Below, one piece after another: positions 31,005-39,085 of a DNA stretch of 42,118 bases. Source of the stretch: Bacillus sp. CHD6a (lineage in GTDB: Bacteria; Bacillota; Bacilli; Bacillales; Bacillaceae_I); contig NZ_LBMD01000034.1 of NCBI RefSeq assembly GCF_001293645.1, positions 1 through 42,118 on the forward strand, in the 5' to 3' direction. The position numbers and the translations under genes are program-made. The notes beneath the pieces are model-generated. The model was not told the origin of the DNA. It ran no database searches and saw nothing but the letters and a program-made list of their open reading frames with translations. Positions within the stretch are counted from its first letter, which is position 1; each line of letters begins with the position of its first letter.

Positions 31005-31429
31005 TGGTACAAACAGAAAGAGTGACACCAAAACACATCATTTCGGCAGCGACAGTTGTTTTAAATGACAAGAATGAAGTCTTGTTAATAAAGGGTCCAC
31101 ACCGTGGATGGGAGATGCCCGGCGGACAAGTGGAAGAGGGAGAATCACTAAAGGATGCTGCCATTAGGGAAACGAAGGAAGAGTCGGGAATCGACGTGGA
31201 AATCGTGAAATTTTGTGGAGTTTTCCAAAATGTCAGTGACTCCATATGTAATACGCTATTTTTGGCAAGAGCAGTTGGCGGTACACCTACCACTTCACCG
31301 GAGAGTTTGGAAGTTGGTTTCTATCCAGTGGAGCAGGCATTGGAGATGGTGACTTATAAGAATTTTAGAGAGCGGATTGACTATTGTTTAAAGGAAGAAA
31401 TGACACCTTTTTACATTGAATTTAATTAG
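31004..31429 (+). CDS. NUDIX hydrolase
   Basis: A 141-residue MutT/NUDIX hydrolase with a complete box: GGQVEEGESLKDAAIRETKE then ESGI, matching GX5EX7REUXEEXGU. It hydrolyses a nucleoside diphosphate-linked compound; the substrate is not evident. It overlaps the GNAT gene upstream by one base and lies just before the kinase-like gene downstream. Confidence 0.88.
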   Translation: MVQTERVTPKHIISAATVVLNDKNEVLLIKGPHRGWEMPGGQVEEGESLKDAAIRETKEESGIDVEIVKFCGVFQNVSDSICNTLFLARAVGGTPTTSPESLEVGFYPVEQALEMVTYKNFRERIDYCLKEEMTPFYIEFN

Positions 31430-31439
31430 AGTGATTACG

Positions 31440-32225
31440 ATGAAACCAATTCTACTTAAAGAAGTTCCAATTGAAATAAAAGAACATGTAAAAAAAATTC
31501 ATACTTTCACCTTCCCCCGCCAAGGGTATACATCTGATGTTGGCATCATTCAAAGTGACATTGGTAAATATGCTCTAAAACGGACCAAAAAACCACTATT
31601 CAATGCGTGGTTAAAAAAAGAGATAATGGTATTACGGAGCTTGAATCAGGAAACCTCCCTGCCTGTTCCGAAAGTGGAACAATTTATTGAGGTGGAAGGA
31701 CAATCTTGGGCTTTATTAGAGTTTCTAGAAGGAGAAACGGTTAGGGCTGCTCTAACCAAAACTCATCATAAAGGGAAGCGGGAAGAGCTGTTAATGAACT
31801 TTGGCAAAGTCGTATCTGAAATCCATGCTACCCCGTGCCCCAACTCCTTAAAATACGAGGGAATTTGGTTGGATGATATGCTGATTCAAGCAGTATACAA
31901 TCTACAAAACTACGAGGTGGATGGTTCAGAAGACTTGTTGGAACAAATTAAGGAAAACCGACCTGGTAAAACGAAACAAACCCTAATCCATGGCGACTTA
32001 ACAATTGATAATGTTTTAGTACATAATGGCGAGGTAACAGGAATCATTGACTGGAGCGGCGGAGCATTTGGCGACCCAAGGTACGATGTATCTCTAACTA
32101 TCAGGCCGAAACCACACATCTTTGAGTGGGAAGGGGATAAGTTATGTTTTTTTGAAGGGTATGGAGGAAGCATGTTGACTAAAGAGGATTATGAATATTT
32201 CATCAACCTTTATGAATTTTTTTAA
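31440..32225 (+). CDS. APH-fold phosphotransferase 1
   Basis: A 261-residue protein of the aminoglycoside-phosphotransferase/choline-kinase fold. The catalytic loop HGDLTIDN begins at His184 (Asp186, Asn191) and the metal-binding IDWSG at about 203-207 (Asp204). Substrate specificity cannot be read, and antibiotic resistance should not be assumed. The ATG at 31440 is 10 bases after the NUDIX stop; upstream in-frame codons overlap the NUDIX gene. Confidence 0.83.
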   Translation: MKPILLKEVPIEIKEHVKKIHTFTFPRQGYTSDVGIIQSDIGKYALKRTKKPLFNAWLKKEIMVLRSLNQETSLPVPKVEQFIEVEGQSWALLEFLEGETVRAALTKTHHKGKREELLMNFGKVVSEIHATPCPNSLKYEGIWLDDMLIQAVYNLQNYEVDGSEDLLEQIKENRPGKTKQTLIHGDLTIDNVLVHNGEVTGIIDWSGGAFGDPRYDVSLTIRPKPHIFEWEGDKLCFFEGYGGSMLTKEDYEYFINLYEFF

Positions 32226-32240
32226 CAGGGGGAGTGTGTA

Positions 32241-33020
32241 ATGAACCTAAGGGACCCAATTGCATCTGGCAACACTGCCAATATATATCTTTATAAAAAT
32301 AAAATCATTAAAATTTTTAAGGATCATCTTCCCAAGACCGCATCTGAATATGAAGCTCGTAAACAAAGGGTTGCCTTTGAAAGTGGTCTGAGGGTTCCTA
32401 AAATACTCGAAGTCACAAAAGTAGACGGAAAACAGGCAATCATCATGGAATATGTAGAAGGGAAAACGCTAGGTGAACTCGTGAAAGAGAACATGGATCA
32501 TGTAGAGTCTTTGCTGGAAATGTCGGTTGATATTCAGATGGAGGTTCATACGGTGGTTGCTGAATCGTTGGAACCTATGCGGATCAAACTTCAGCGTCAA
32601 ATAGAAGCAGTTGAAGGATTGGATAAGCAAGTAAAAACGTCATTGTTAAAGAAATTGGAGTCTATGACCGTGGAAAACAGGCTCTGCCACGGAGACTTCC
32701 ACCTCTATAATTTAATAAAATCAGATGAAGAAGTTTTCATCATTGATTGGGTAGATGCCAGTGCAGGTAATCCACGGGCAGACGTTTGTCGTACATACAT
32801 ACTTTATTCCCAGATTTCAAGGGATATCGCTGAATTATATTTGAAACTATATTGTGAGAAAAGCGGCTGGAGTCAAAATGAAATATTGGAATGGGCACCG
32901 GTCATCGCAGCAGCAAGGCTTTCTGAAAATGTCGCCACAGAAGATCCGGATAGATTAATGAAATACTTATTTATGGAGGAGCATAATCATGAATCAAGCA
33001 ACTTTAGAATACTGGAATAA
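32241..33020 (+). CDS. APH-fold phosphotransferase 2
   Basis: A 259-residue member of the same fold as the preceding gene but of another branch. It has an N-terminal glycine loop ASGNTANIYLYKNKIIK, the catalytic HGDFHLYN at His150 (Asp152, Asn157) and IDWVDA (Asp169). GGGGGAG precedes the ATG, and it begins 15 bases after the first kinase. Its C-terminus overlaps the ASCH gene by 32 bases. The substrate is unknown. Confidence 0.83.
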   Translation: MNLRDPIASGNTANIYLYKNKIIKIFKDHLPKTASEYEARKQRVAFESGLRVPKILEVTKVDGKQAIIMEYVEGKTLGELVKENMDHVESLLEMSVDIQMEVHTVVAESLEPMRIKLQRQIEAVEGLDKQVKTSLLKKLESMTVENRLCHGDFHLYNLIKSDEEVFIIDWVDASAGNPRADVCRTYILYSQISRDIAELYLKLYCEKSGWSQNEILEWAPVIAAARLSENVATEDPDRLMKYLFMEEHNHESSNFRILE

Positions 33021-33444
33021 ATATTGGGAAAATCAAGATAAGCCAGATAAGCCAGAAAGAGTAACAGCTTGGCAGTTCGGAGGCAGTCCGGACTATCTGG
33101 CACAGTTAGTGATAGATGGGGTGAAAACAGCGACTTGTTCTGGTCACGTCTTTTATGAAGTGGAAAATGAACCTCTGCCAACAACGGAAGATTATAGTGT
33201 TATTCTGAACAGTAAAGACGATCCGGTTGCCATCATTAAGACGGTGGATGTTCAGATCATGCCAATGAACGAAGTGCCAGAAGAATTCGCAATTTCAGAG
33301 GGAGAAGGAGACCGTACATACAAATACTGGTGGGACGCACATGAGCGCTTTTTTACAAAAGAGCTGCGTGAAATCGGGAGGGAATTTTCTGAGGATATGA
33401 TGTTGGTTTGTGAACGGTTTGCATTGGTGGATGTCAAAAGATAA
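32989..33444 (+). CDS. ASCH-domain protein
   Basis: A 151-residue ASCH-domain protein (YWNKYWENQ, the AWQFGGSPDYLAQLVIDG core, then GVKTATCSG and a YKYWWDAHERFF block). ASCH domains bind RNA or nucleotides, and some have amidohydrolase activity on N4-acetylcytidine. The start overlaps the kinase gene by 32 bases; TGGAGGAG precedes the ATG, supporting it. It belongs to the run of coupled genes from 30483. Confidence 0.8.
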   Translation: MNQATLEYWNKYWENQDKPDKPERVTAWQFGGSPDYLAQLVIDGVKTATCSGHVFYEVENEPLPTTEDYSVILNSKDDPVAIIKTVDVQIMPMNEVPEEFAISEGEGDRTYKYWWDAHERFFTKELREIGREFSEDMMLVCERFALVDVKR

Positions 33445-33460
33445 GAAATGGGGTGTTTAC

Positions 33461-33661
33461 ATGGATGTTAAATATTACTGCGACGGTGAGCTAATCTATG
33501 AAACGCACACATCTGATTTAAGCGGACTTATGATGGCCATTGAAAAATCAAACAGCATTCATTTTGAGAATGACACATATTCGTTCGATGCTTTCTTCTT
33601 AAATCATTATGAACAAGATGGGATTTGGTATGAGGAATTAGTGGTTTATTTAGTGAAGTAA
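33461..33661 (+). CDS. small hypothetical protein, 66 aa
   Basis: A 66-residue acidic protein with alternating beta-type and aromatic residues (VKYYCDGELIYETH, YSFDAFFLNHYEQDG). No family recognised. The ATG at 33461 follows AAATGGGGTG by 5 bases; the frame continues upstream into the ASCH gene, but those codons lack a ribosome site. It ends the coupled gene run. Confidence 0.55.
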   Translation: MDVKYYCDGELIYETHTSDLSGLMMAIEKSNSIHFENDTYSFDAFFLNHYEQDGIWYEELVVYLVK

Positions 33662-33669
33662 AATAAAAG

Positions 33670-33922
33670 AAAAAACACACGAGATAGGACGTGGCCACTG
33701 AAAAAGTCTTGATTTTAGTATTTTTATAGACACCGCTGTTGATTTGCGCAAATGGCTTCGCTTCCTAGGGGCTGACGTGAGCCTCCTACGCCTGCGGGGT
33801 CTCCACCTAGCGCTATCTCCCTCAGGAGTCTTCGCCTTTTGCTCCAATCAACAGCTAGGAATCAATATGAACTTTAGGTTATCAGTTTTTCAATGGCTTC
33901 GATAGCACTCGTGTGTTTTTTT
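33670..33922. terminator. ancestral bidirectional terminator split by an insertion
   Basis: The arms CACACGAG (33676-33683) and CTCGTGTG (33908-33915), with six A residues before and seven T residues after, are now separated by about 220 bp. They sit between the convergent 33461 gene and the NlpC/P60 gene. Confidence 0.7.
33688..33900. mobile_element. MITE-like element inserted in a terminator loop
   Basis: A 213-bp non-coding segment is flanked by a 5-bp duplication GATAG (33683-33687 and 33901-33905). Its ends carry inverted repeats GCCACTGAAAAA (33694-33705) and TTTTTCAATGGC (33886-33897), one mismatch, offset 6 and 3 bases from the edges. A second inner inverted repeat is GCTGTTGATT (33735-33744) with AATCAACAGC (33846-33855). 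Removing it and one GATAG restores CACACGAG-ATAGCA-CTCGTGTG followed by T7, a clean terminator. Its GC-rich core resembles a widely dispersed Bacillaceae repeat. Confidence 0.8.
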
Positions 33923-33923
33923 G

Positions 33924-34571
33924 TTAGTAATTTTTCGCACCAATATATTTGTCCTTCCAGTAGGAACTTCCGATGTCACTTGTTGTAACACCTTCTGTGG
34001 AAGATGCGTGGATAAATTGATTATCACCGATATAGAGTCCTGCATGACTCGGCCCGTTTCCTTCAATATCAAAAAATACAATATCACCGACAGCCGGTGA
34101 CTCTACTTTCGATCCTTCTGCATAAATGTCCTTCACCGTTCTTGGAAGGTCTTTGTTTTCTGCTTCAGCAAAGATATAGTTTAAGTAACCACTGCAATCA
34201 AAGCCTTCTTCTGGTGTTTCCCCACCCCATTGGTAAGGCGTGCCCTCATATTTCTTCGCCACTTCGACAATGTTTGATTGATTACTTTCAATACCTAACG
34301 CTTCGAATGTTTCTTCTCCAGTTACTCCATTTACTTCAATACCATTATCAGCTTGGAATTTCTTCACTGCTTCTGTTGTATATTCACCATAATATGTAGT
34401 GGTTTCTGAATAACTAAAATATCCTTTATCGTCCAAAACTTGTTGTAGTTCTTTTACATCTTCATGATCCATTTCAGGTTTGAGCGTTTGATCTCCAAGC
34501 TCTGCATGACCTATCACCGGATTGAACGCCAATACACCTGCTAATGCTAACCCTGCTGTTAAACGTTTCAA
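33924..34571 (-). CDS. secreted NlpC/P60 peptidoglycan hydrolase with peptidoglycan-binding domain
   Basis: A 215-residue exported protein. A signal peptide covers about 1-23 (cleavage near HAE), a peptidoglycan_binding_1 domain about 35-92 (VKELQQVLDDKGYF, YTTEAVKKFQADNGI) and an NlpC/P60 cysteine peptidase about 100-215. Catalytic residues are Cys126 (FDCSGY), His176 (SHAGLYIG) and His188 (FIHASS). It cuts wall peptides, probably gamma-D-glutamyl bonds. The TTG at 34571 follows AAGGGGAT. Its terminator has been disrupted by the MITE-like insertion just downstream. Confidence 0.9.
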   Translation of the reverse strand: MKRLTAGLALAGVLAFNPVIGHAELGDQTLKPEMDHEDVKELQQVLDDKGYFSYSETTTYYGEYTTEAVKKFQADNGIEVNGVTGEETFEALGIESNQSNIVEVAKKYEGTPYQWGGETPEEGFDCSGYLNYIFAEAENKDLPRTVKDIYAEGSKVESPAVGDIVFFDIEGNGPSHAGLYIGDNQFIHASSTEGVTTSDIGSSYWKDKYIGAKNY

Positions 34572-34754
34572 ACTATCATCCCCTTATCTATGTAATCTGA
34601 CCTGTCCAATATTAACAGGCGGAGATGACAGCGAGGTGTTAAAGAAGTTACATAGGGATAACACTTTATGGGGCGGAATGTAATATTTACTACTATTTTA
34701 TGCTGATTCTACACCTTTGTCCTCATATTCCATATTCAGATTAGACAACCAGCC

Positions 34755-34928
34755 TCATTCGTTATGATGATTTTTTAATAGCTTAATAACTACTTCGTTT
34801 TGTTTAATAATTATCTCGTTCTGTTTACTTGTTTTATGGATTCCTTTTGATATTTTAGGTAAATAGTATACTACGAAGACACCAACTATTAATAAAAATA
34901 AAGCAATAATTATTACCAATGTTTTCAT
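34755..34928 (-). CDS. small single-pass membrane protein, 57 aa
   Basis: A 57-codon frame with an N-terminal transmembrane segment (about 4-23), a basic middle and two tandem KQNE(I/V)(I/V)I heptads (36-49), suggesting a short coiled coil. GAGGAG is immediately before the ATG, too close to be ideal; a TTG three codons later (34919) is at the ideal distance and could be the real start. Function is unknown. The rest of 34572-35031 holds nothing recognised. Confidence 0.5.
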   Translation of the reverse strand: MKTLVIIIALFLLIVGVFVVYYLPKISKGIHKTSKQNEIIIKQNEVVIKLLKNHHNE

Positions 34929-35031
34929 CTCCTCATAATTTAAATCAAACTGTCATACAAAAGTTCTATGCCATTGTAAAGTTTACGGTAGTATATACTA
35001 TTTATTAAAAAAAGAGGAAGTGATTATTAAC

Positions 35032-35571
35032 ATGAATAAGTATATTTTTGAATCTGAACGATTAATTTTAAGGGTCTTTGAACCTGAAGATGTTAAATAC
35101 CTTGAAAGAATCTGGGGAGATGAAGAGGTAATGGGACTCTGTGCAGGTGCCACTCCTCATGAGATGCTCCCTAAAGTAATAGAATACTATGCAAGGTGCC
35201 AGGAAGAAAAAGGACTATCTGTTTACGCGGTTGTAGAAAAGGTTTCAGGGATTGTCATCGGAACAGCAGGCTTTAATGTTAAGGATTCCTTAGAAAAAGT
35301 GGAATTGATTTATCATTTTGCAAAATCTTACTGGGGAAGGGGGTATGCGTCTGAAGCCGGTTCGGCATGTGTAGATGTGGCGAAGTCTAATAATTCTGCC
35401 CTTTGCTTATTTGCTTCTGCTGATCCAACAAACAAAAGCTCACTGAGGATATTGGAGAAGATAGGGTTTGAATTCAAAGGACTCCAATGGTTTGATGATA
35501 CCAATCAAGAAGAACCATACTACGAAATGGTGATTAAAGATAAAAATTCCGATATAATGAACAAAAATTAG
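35032..35571 (+). CDS. GNAT-family N-acetyltransferase (RimJ/RimL type)
   Basis: A 179-residue acetyltransferase (FESERLILRVFEPEDVKYLERIWGD at the start; the acetyl-CoA loop in SYWGRGYASEAGSA; PTNKSSLRILEKIGFEFKG at the end). The ATG at 35032 follows GAGGAAG by 11 bases; an in-frame GTG at 35020 is too close to it. It is monocistronic. The substrate is unknown. Confidence 0.85.
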   Translation: MNKYIFESERLILRVFEPEDVKYLERIWGDEEVMGLCAGATPHEMLPKVIEYYARCQEEKGLSVYAVVEKVSGIVIGTAGFNVKDSLEKVELIYHFAKSYWGRGYASEAGSACVDVAKSNNSALCLFASADPTNKSSLRILEKIGFEFKGLQWFDDTNQEEPYYEMVIKDKNSDIMNKN

Positions 35572-35737
35572 GATAGCAAATATACATGTGACAGTGTAAA
35601 ATAATCTCAAATCAATTTGATTTAATTTCTGTTAACAGGGGGAAATGCACGCAAATACAATACAGTTGACTATCGTTGCACAGGTTCAGGTTATTTTTTC
35701 AGAATATTAATAACACGATAAAAGAGGTTGATGTTAG

Positions 35738-36391
35738 TTGGCGATGGATACAAAAGATTTAACTGTTAAGGAACAGACTATTTTCCCTCATGTTGGCAAT
35801 AAAATAAAAACAGAAGATAGAGAGATTGCGATCATTGCACGTATGGAAGAGCCGCTGATTGTGGTGCTTGCAAATGTACTCAGCGATGAGGAATGTGATG
35901 CACTGATTCAATTGTCCAAGGATAAGATGAAACGTTCGAAAGTTGCTAATGGTATGGAAGTGGATGCTATTAGGACAAGCAGCAGTACTTTTTTCCAAGA
36001 AGGCGAAAATGAGCTGGTGGCTAGGATTGAAAAAAGAGTTTCGCAGATTATGAATGTACCTGTGGAACATGGGGAAGGTTTACAAATCCTGAACTATCAA
36101 GTAGGACAGGAATACAAGGCACATTTTGATTTCTTCAAGTCTTCAAACAAGCCGGTAAGCAATCCCCGAATCAGTACGCTTGTCATGTACTTGAATGATG
36201 TGGAAGAAGGCGGAGAAACGTATTTTCCTAAGCTCACATTCTCTGTTTCTCCTCAAAAGGGAATGGCCGTTTATTTTGAGTATTTTTATGACGATCAAGA
36301 ATTGAATGAGTTGACGTTACATGGAGGCTCTCCTGTGGTGGTTGGGGATAAATGGGCGGCCACGCAGTGGATGAGAAGGAAGAAATACTAG
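35738..36391 (+). CDS. prolyl 4-hydroxylase, Fe(II)/2-oxoglutarate dioxygenase
   Basis: A 217-residue enzyme strongly like the prolyl 4-hydroxylase of Bacillus anthracis (VVLANVLSDEECDALIQLSK, ILNYQVGQEYKAHFDFF, ISTLVMYLNDVEEGGET, ELTLHGGSPVVVGDKWAATQW). Iron ligands are His129, Asp131 and His195, and Lys205 binds 2-oxoglutarate. It may hydroxylate proline in collagen-like or ribosomal proteins; the target is unknown. The TTG at 35738 is 10 bases after AGAGG; the ATG two codons later is possible. A terminator hairpin follows. Confidence 0.92.
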   Translation: MAMDTKDLTVKEQTIFPHVGNKIKTEDREIAIIARMEEPLIVVLANVLSDEECDALIQLSKDKMKRSKVANGMEVDAIRTSSSTFFQEGENELVARIEKRVSQIMNVPVEHGEGLQILNYQVGQEYKAHFDFFKSSNKPVSNPRISTLVMYLNDVEEGGETYFPKLTFSVSPQKGMAVYFEYFYDDQELNELTLHGGSPVVVGDKWAATQWMRRKKY

Positions 36392-36398
36392 AATTGGG

Positions 36399-36431
36399 AA
36401 CGCTAATCTCTTGGGAGGTTAGCGTTATTTG
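36399..36431 (+). terminator. terminator after the prolyl hydroxylase gene
   Basis: AACGCTAA (36399-36406) pairs with TTAGCGTT (36419-36426); a moderately T-rich run follows. Confidence 0.6.
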
Positions 36432-36473
36432 CATTTTTGGGAGGATTGTAGGGAAAATGGGGCTTCCTTGAAG

Positions 36474-36620
36474 CGTTATTTTCCATTACACGAGTTTTAT
36501 TTTCCGAAACAGACACTTTATTTTCCGTTACGGAAATATACGAGCCAAATCTCGCAACTTATTTTCCAGTTCAAGGATTTACGAGCCGTTCGACAAACTC
36601 TCAGAAAATTCGACACACAC
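36474..36620 (+). repeat. phased intergenic array 3: core TTATTTTCC every 20-21 bp
   Basis: TTATTTTCC starts at 36476, 36497, 36518 and 36559. The missing position near 36539 and the sequence after 36580 hold degenerate copies (TATACGAG and TTTACGAGCC), so the step is 21, 21, then 41. An ACGAG secondary motif recurs at 36490, 36540 and 36581. The array precedes the NUDIX gene at 36682. Confidence 0.85.
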
Positions 36621-36681
36621 CTCGTAAACTTATCCCCCATCCTATACGTCATATAAATAAACAGAAAAGGACTGATACGAA

Positions 36682-36966
36682 ATGGATTACATCACTCACC
36701 TAAGATCAATGGTAGGCAACGAAAAAGTAATTATGGTGGTTGCGGGAGCCTTTGTTTTTGATGAAGAAGGAAAGCTGCTATTACAACAACGTTCAGATAA
36801 TGCACAATGGGGGCTGCCAGGAGGTTTCATGGAACTTGGAGAAAATATACGTGAAACTGCACGAAGAGAAGTCCAAGAGGAAACCGGTCTCCACTTAGAA
36901 CAACTCGAGCATCTAGTTATCATGGATGACCTTCTGACAAAAAAGAGCCTCCCGATCGTTAAATGA
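36682..36966 (+). pseudogene. truncated NUDIX hydrolase
   Basis: The 94-codon frame keeps an intact NUDIX box (GGFMELGENIRETARREVQE then ETGL) but stops soon after, whereas similar hydrolases run to about 155 residues with a C-terminal strand-helix part. The sequence between its stop and the next gene shows no continuation in any frame. AAAGGA lies 10 bases before the ATG. It may still fold, but loss of the C-terminal part makes function doubtful. Confidence 0.6.
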
Positions 36967-36986
36967 AGATAAGGGGATGAAAAGGA

Positions 36987-37448
36987 ATGCCTATATCAGA
37001 TTACTATCGTAAGTTACGTCAAAAAGTGGGGACCGACCTTTTGCTTCTCCCGAGTGTTGCCGCAGTCATCAGAAACGATAAGTCGGAAATTTTGTTTCAA
37101 TATCCTAGGAACAGTGATGACTGGAGTCTGCCAGCTGGTGCGATTGAGCCTGGAGAGTCGCCAGCGGAAGCGGTAGTTAGAGAAGTCCGGGAAGAGACAG
37201 GGCTCGAGGTAGAACCAATAAATATAATTGGTGTTTTTGGAGGAAAGGAATTTCGACACGCCTACGCAAATGGTGATCAAGTAGAATATCAAGTAACAGT
37301 ATATGAATGCAAAATAATCAGTGGTACCTTGGAATCGGTGGATGGAGAGTCGGAGAAATTAAAATATTTTGAAGAAGACAATATCCCAAAACTCGCGTTG
37401 CCCTATCCAGAAAGGGTATTTAAAAAAATGTGTGAGAGATATGCATAA
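36987..37448 (+). CDS. NUDIX hydrolase
   Basis: A 153-residue NUDIX protein with a complete box ([20 protein letters not shown] then TGL) and the family's C-terminal region intact ([20 protein letters not shown]). It may be an ADP-ribose or nucleotide-sugar pyrophosphatase; the substrate is unknown. GGGGATG lies 10 bases before the ATG. It overlaps the next gene by 8 bases. Confidence 0.88.
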   Translation: MPISDYYRKLRQKVGTDLLLLPSVAAVIRNDKSEILFQYPRNSDDWSLPAGAIEPGESPAEAVVREVREETGLEVEPINIIGVFGGKEFRHAYANGDQVEYQVTVYECKIISGTLESVDGESEKLKYFEEDNIPKLALPYPERVFKKMCERYA

Positions 37449-37833
37449 ATTTTACATAGCATCAAGCTTGGGCAATATAGAAAAAGTACGAGAAGTGAGT
37501 AAACGTCTCAAAGATAAAGGCTTCATCCATACCTATGATTGGACTAAAAATGAGCGCGCCGCTACTTTGAAAGAGCTAAAAGAAATAGGCGAGAAGGAAC
37601 TTATTGCGGTGTTAGAGGCGGACTTTCTGATTGTCTTATTGCCTGGGGGAAAAGGCAGTCATATAGAATTTGGGATTGCCCTTGGTCAAGGTAAGAAAAT
37701 ATTTTTGTATTCACAGAATGATGATATAAATAACGTTGAAACGACCAGCACTTTTTATCATCTAGACAACGTAGAGAAGATTGTGGGGACTGTTGAAGAT
37801 CTGTTGGAGAGAGTAAGTCTAGAAAAGGAGTGA
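37441..37833 (+). CDS. nucleoside 2-deoxyribosyltransferase-like protein
   Basis: A 130-residue protein that begins [20 protein letters not shown] and continues with [22 protein letters not shown], the motif of nucleoside 2-deoxyribosyltransferase/DNPH1-type enzymes (the Glu after GSHI is a likely catalytic residue). Such proteins cleave or transfer the N-glycosidic bond of nucleosides or nucleotides. The ATG at 37441 is chosen because family homology starts there; upstream codons belong to the NUDIX gene, which it overlaps. Confidence 0.75.
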   Translation: MHKFYIASSLGNIEKVREVSKRLKDKGFIHTYDWTKNERAATLKELKEIGEKELIAVLEADFLIVLLPGGKGSHIEFGIALGQGKKIFLYSQNDDINNVETTSTFYHLDNVEKIVGTVEDLLERVSLEKE

Positions 37834-37839
37834 ACCAAT

Positions 37840-38289
37840 TTGCAAGATTTTATTATAGTTGTTGTTATACTCTGTATTATCGCAAGCCCCGTCATGTTAT
37901 TCCTAATAGGTCAAAAAAAAATCGGCTATATTAATCTATTCACCGTTGCTCTTTTTTTGGCGACTTGGATAACGGCTTTAGCGAGAGGGAATGAGTTTAA
38001 TTGGAATATCATCACATTTCTATGGGTAATATCCTTACTAATATCTACTCTATTTCTACTAGTGGTATCTGGATTTATTTTCTTTAAAGTGGCTCCGGAA
38101 ATTAATCATGTCCTGTTACCGCTGATCATTTTGGCTGTTTTAGTTATAAGTGCCCTTATGATAAGATACGAAATTTTTCTTGATGTTTTTATATTCTTCG
38201 AAATTATCCTTGTATACCTTACACCTATGTTTCTCTTCACTATTTTAGTCATCGGAGCTTTCCAATACGACCGAGGAGTGGGCAGGTAA
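37840..38289 (+). CDS. polytopic membrane protein, 149 aa
   Basis: A 149-residue protein of about five hydrophobic segments and almost no soluble domain. The TTG at 37840 follows AAAGGAGTG by 9 bases. It comes 6 bases after the deoxyribosyltransferase-like gene, so it is probably in the same transcript. No family was recognised. Confidence 0.6.
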   Translation: MQDFIIVVVILCIIASPVMLFLIGQKKIGYINLFTVALFLATWITALARGNEFNWNIITFLWVISLLISTLFLLVVSGFIFFKVAPEINHVLLPLIILAVLVISALMIRYEIFLDVFIFFEIILVYLTPMFLFTILVIGAFQYDRGVGR

Positions 38290-38415
38290 AAAGCGTAATC
38301 TCTCATTCTATTTATTTCCATAAATACGTCACATCTTCTAACTAACCCACCACCTCTTATTTAGTAAAATAAGGATATAAAGATAAATCCTAACATACGA
38401 AAAGAGGAGATATGG

Positions 38416-38904
38416 TTGGAAGCTAAGCTTAATTCCAGTAAATTTTTATTCTATTTTTTCGGTGGATATTTGTTTTTAATGGTGACGCTTATCTTTTTTT
38501 CTTCGTCTGCAGATATTTCCGGTGGAGGAAGCAAAAATGATATCGTACCATCCTTTCAAGAAGGGATGGCGCATACGGAGAAGAAGAATGAAGAAAAAGC
38601 AAATAAAGAGCTATTATGGGATGTGCCAAATCACATTGCTGCACCAATTCTAATTATGGCATCCATACTCGATATTGTCATAATCCTCCTTTGGGCACGT
38701 AACGAAAACAGAAAACGGGAGGCTCAAGAAGCTGGTATTATCCCAGTGAAGAAAAGATGGACGGATAGTAAATGGTTTTGGAATCTCATAGCATTGGGTG
38801 TTGTACAACCCAAAAATGGTAGGATTGTTGTAAACTGGCGTAATTTAATCGCTGCAGGAATACTGTTGACCGTTTTGAAATTTGCTATCTTAGACCAACT
38901 GTAA
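38416..38904 (+). CDS. three-helix membrane protein, 162 aa
   Basis: A 162-residue protein with transmembrane segments at about 8-29, 72-92 and 140-158. The first outer loop (30-70) is charged and polar, and the region between segments 2 and 3 is basic and cytoplasmic. The TTG at 38416 follows AGAGGAGAT. It is monocistronic, ending in a strong terminator. Function is unknown. Confidence 0.6.
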   Translation: MEAKLNSSKFLFYFFGGYLFLMVTLIFFSSSADISGGGSKNDIVPSFQEGMAHTEKKNEEKANKELLWDVPNHIAAPILIMASILDIVIILLWARNENRKREAQEAGIIPVKKRWTDSKWFWNLIALGVVQPKNGRIVVNWRNLIAAGILLTVLKFAILDQL

Positions 38905-38907
38905 AAG

Positions 38908-38950
38908 CTTGAAGGTAGAGTGGAGTTATTGTCTCTACTTTCAAGTTTTT
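38908..38950 (+). terminator. terminator after the 38416 gene
   Basis: CTTGAAGGTAGAG (38908-38920) pairs with CTCTACTTTCAAG (38933-38945), one mismatch, and TTTTTC follows. Confidence 0.9.
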
Positions 38951-39085
38951 CTTTTGTTAGCAACACAGCAGTATACAGGTTGCAAATTCTTCCCTAGGTT
39001 TTATCACTAAATACAAAAATGGATTGAATTTACAGATAGTATTTGAAATAATCAGAATAATAATACTGGTAAGGAGTGACTTTTA

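Noticed and set aside
31440-33020. Calling the two APH-fold proteins antibiotic-resistance enzymes
   Set aside because: Only the general kinase motifs are visible; the fold includes many metabolic kinases, so no resistance call is justified.
33731-33860. A protein-coding gene inside the MITE-like element (65-codon minus frame)
   Set aside because: The frame lies in a palindromic GC-rich repeat, has no ribosome site and shows an Arg-rich shadow composition.
36429-36656. A 75-codon open frame across array 3
   Set aside because: There is no proper ribosome site, the composition is unlike a protein, and it is explained by the phased core TTATTTTCC.
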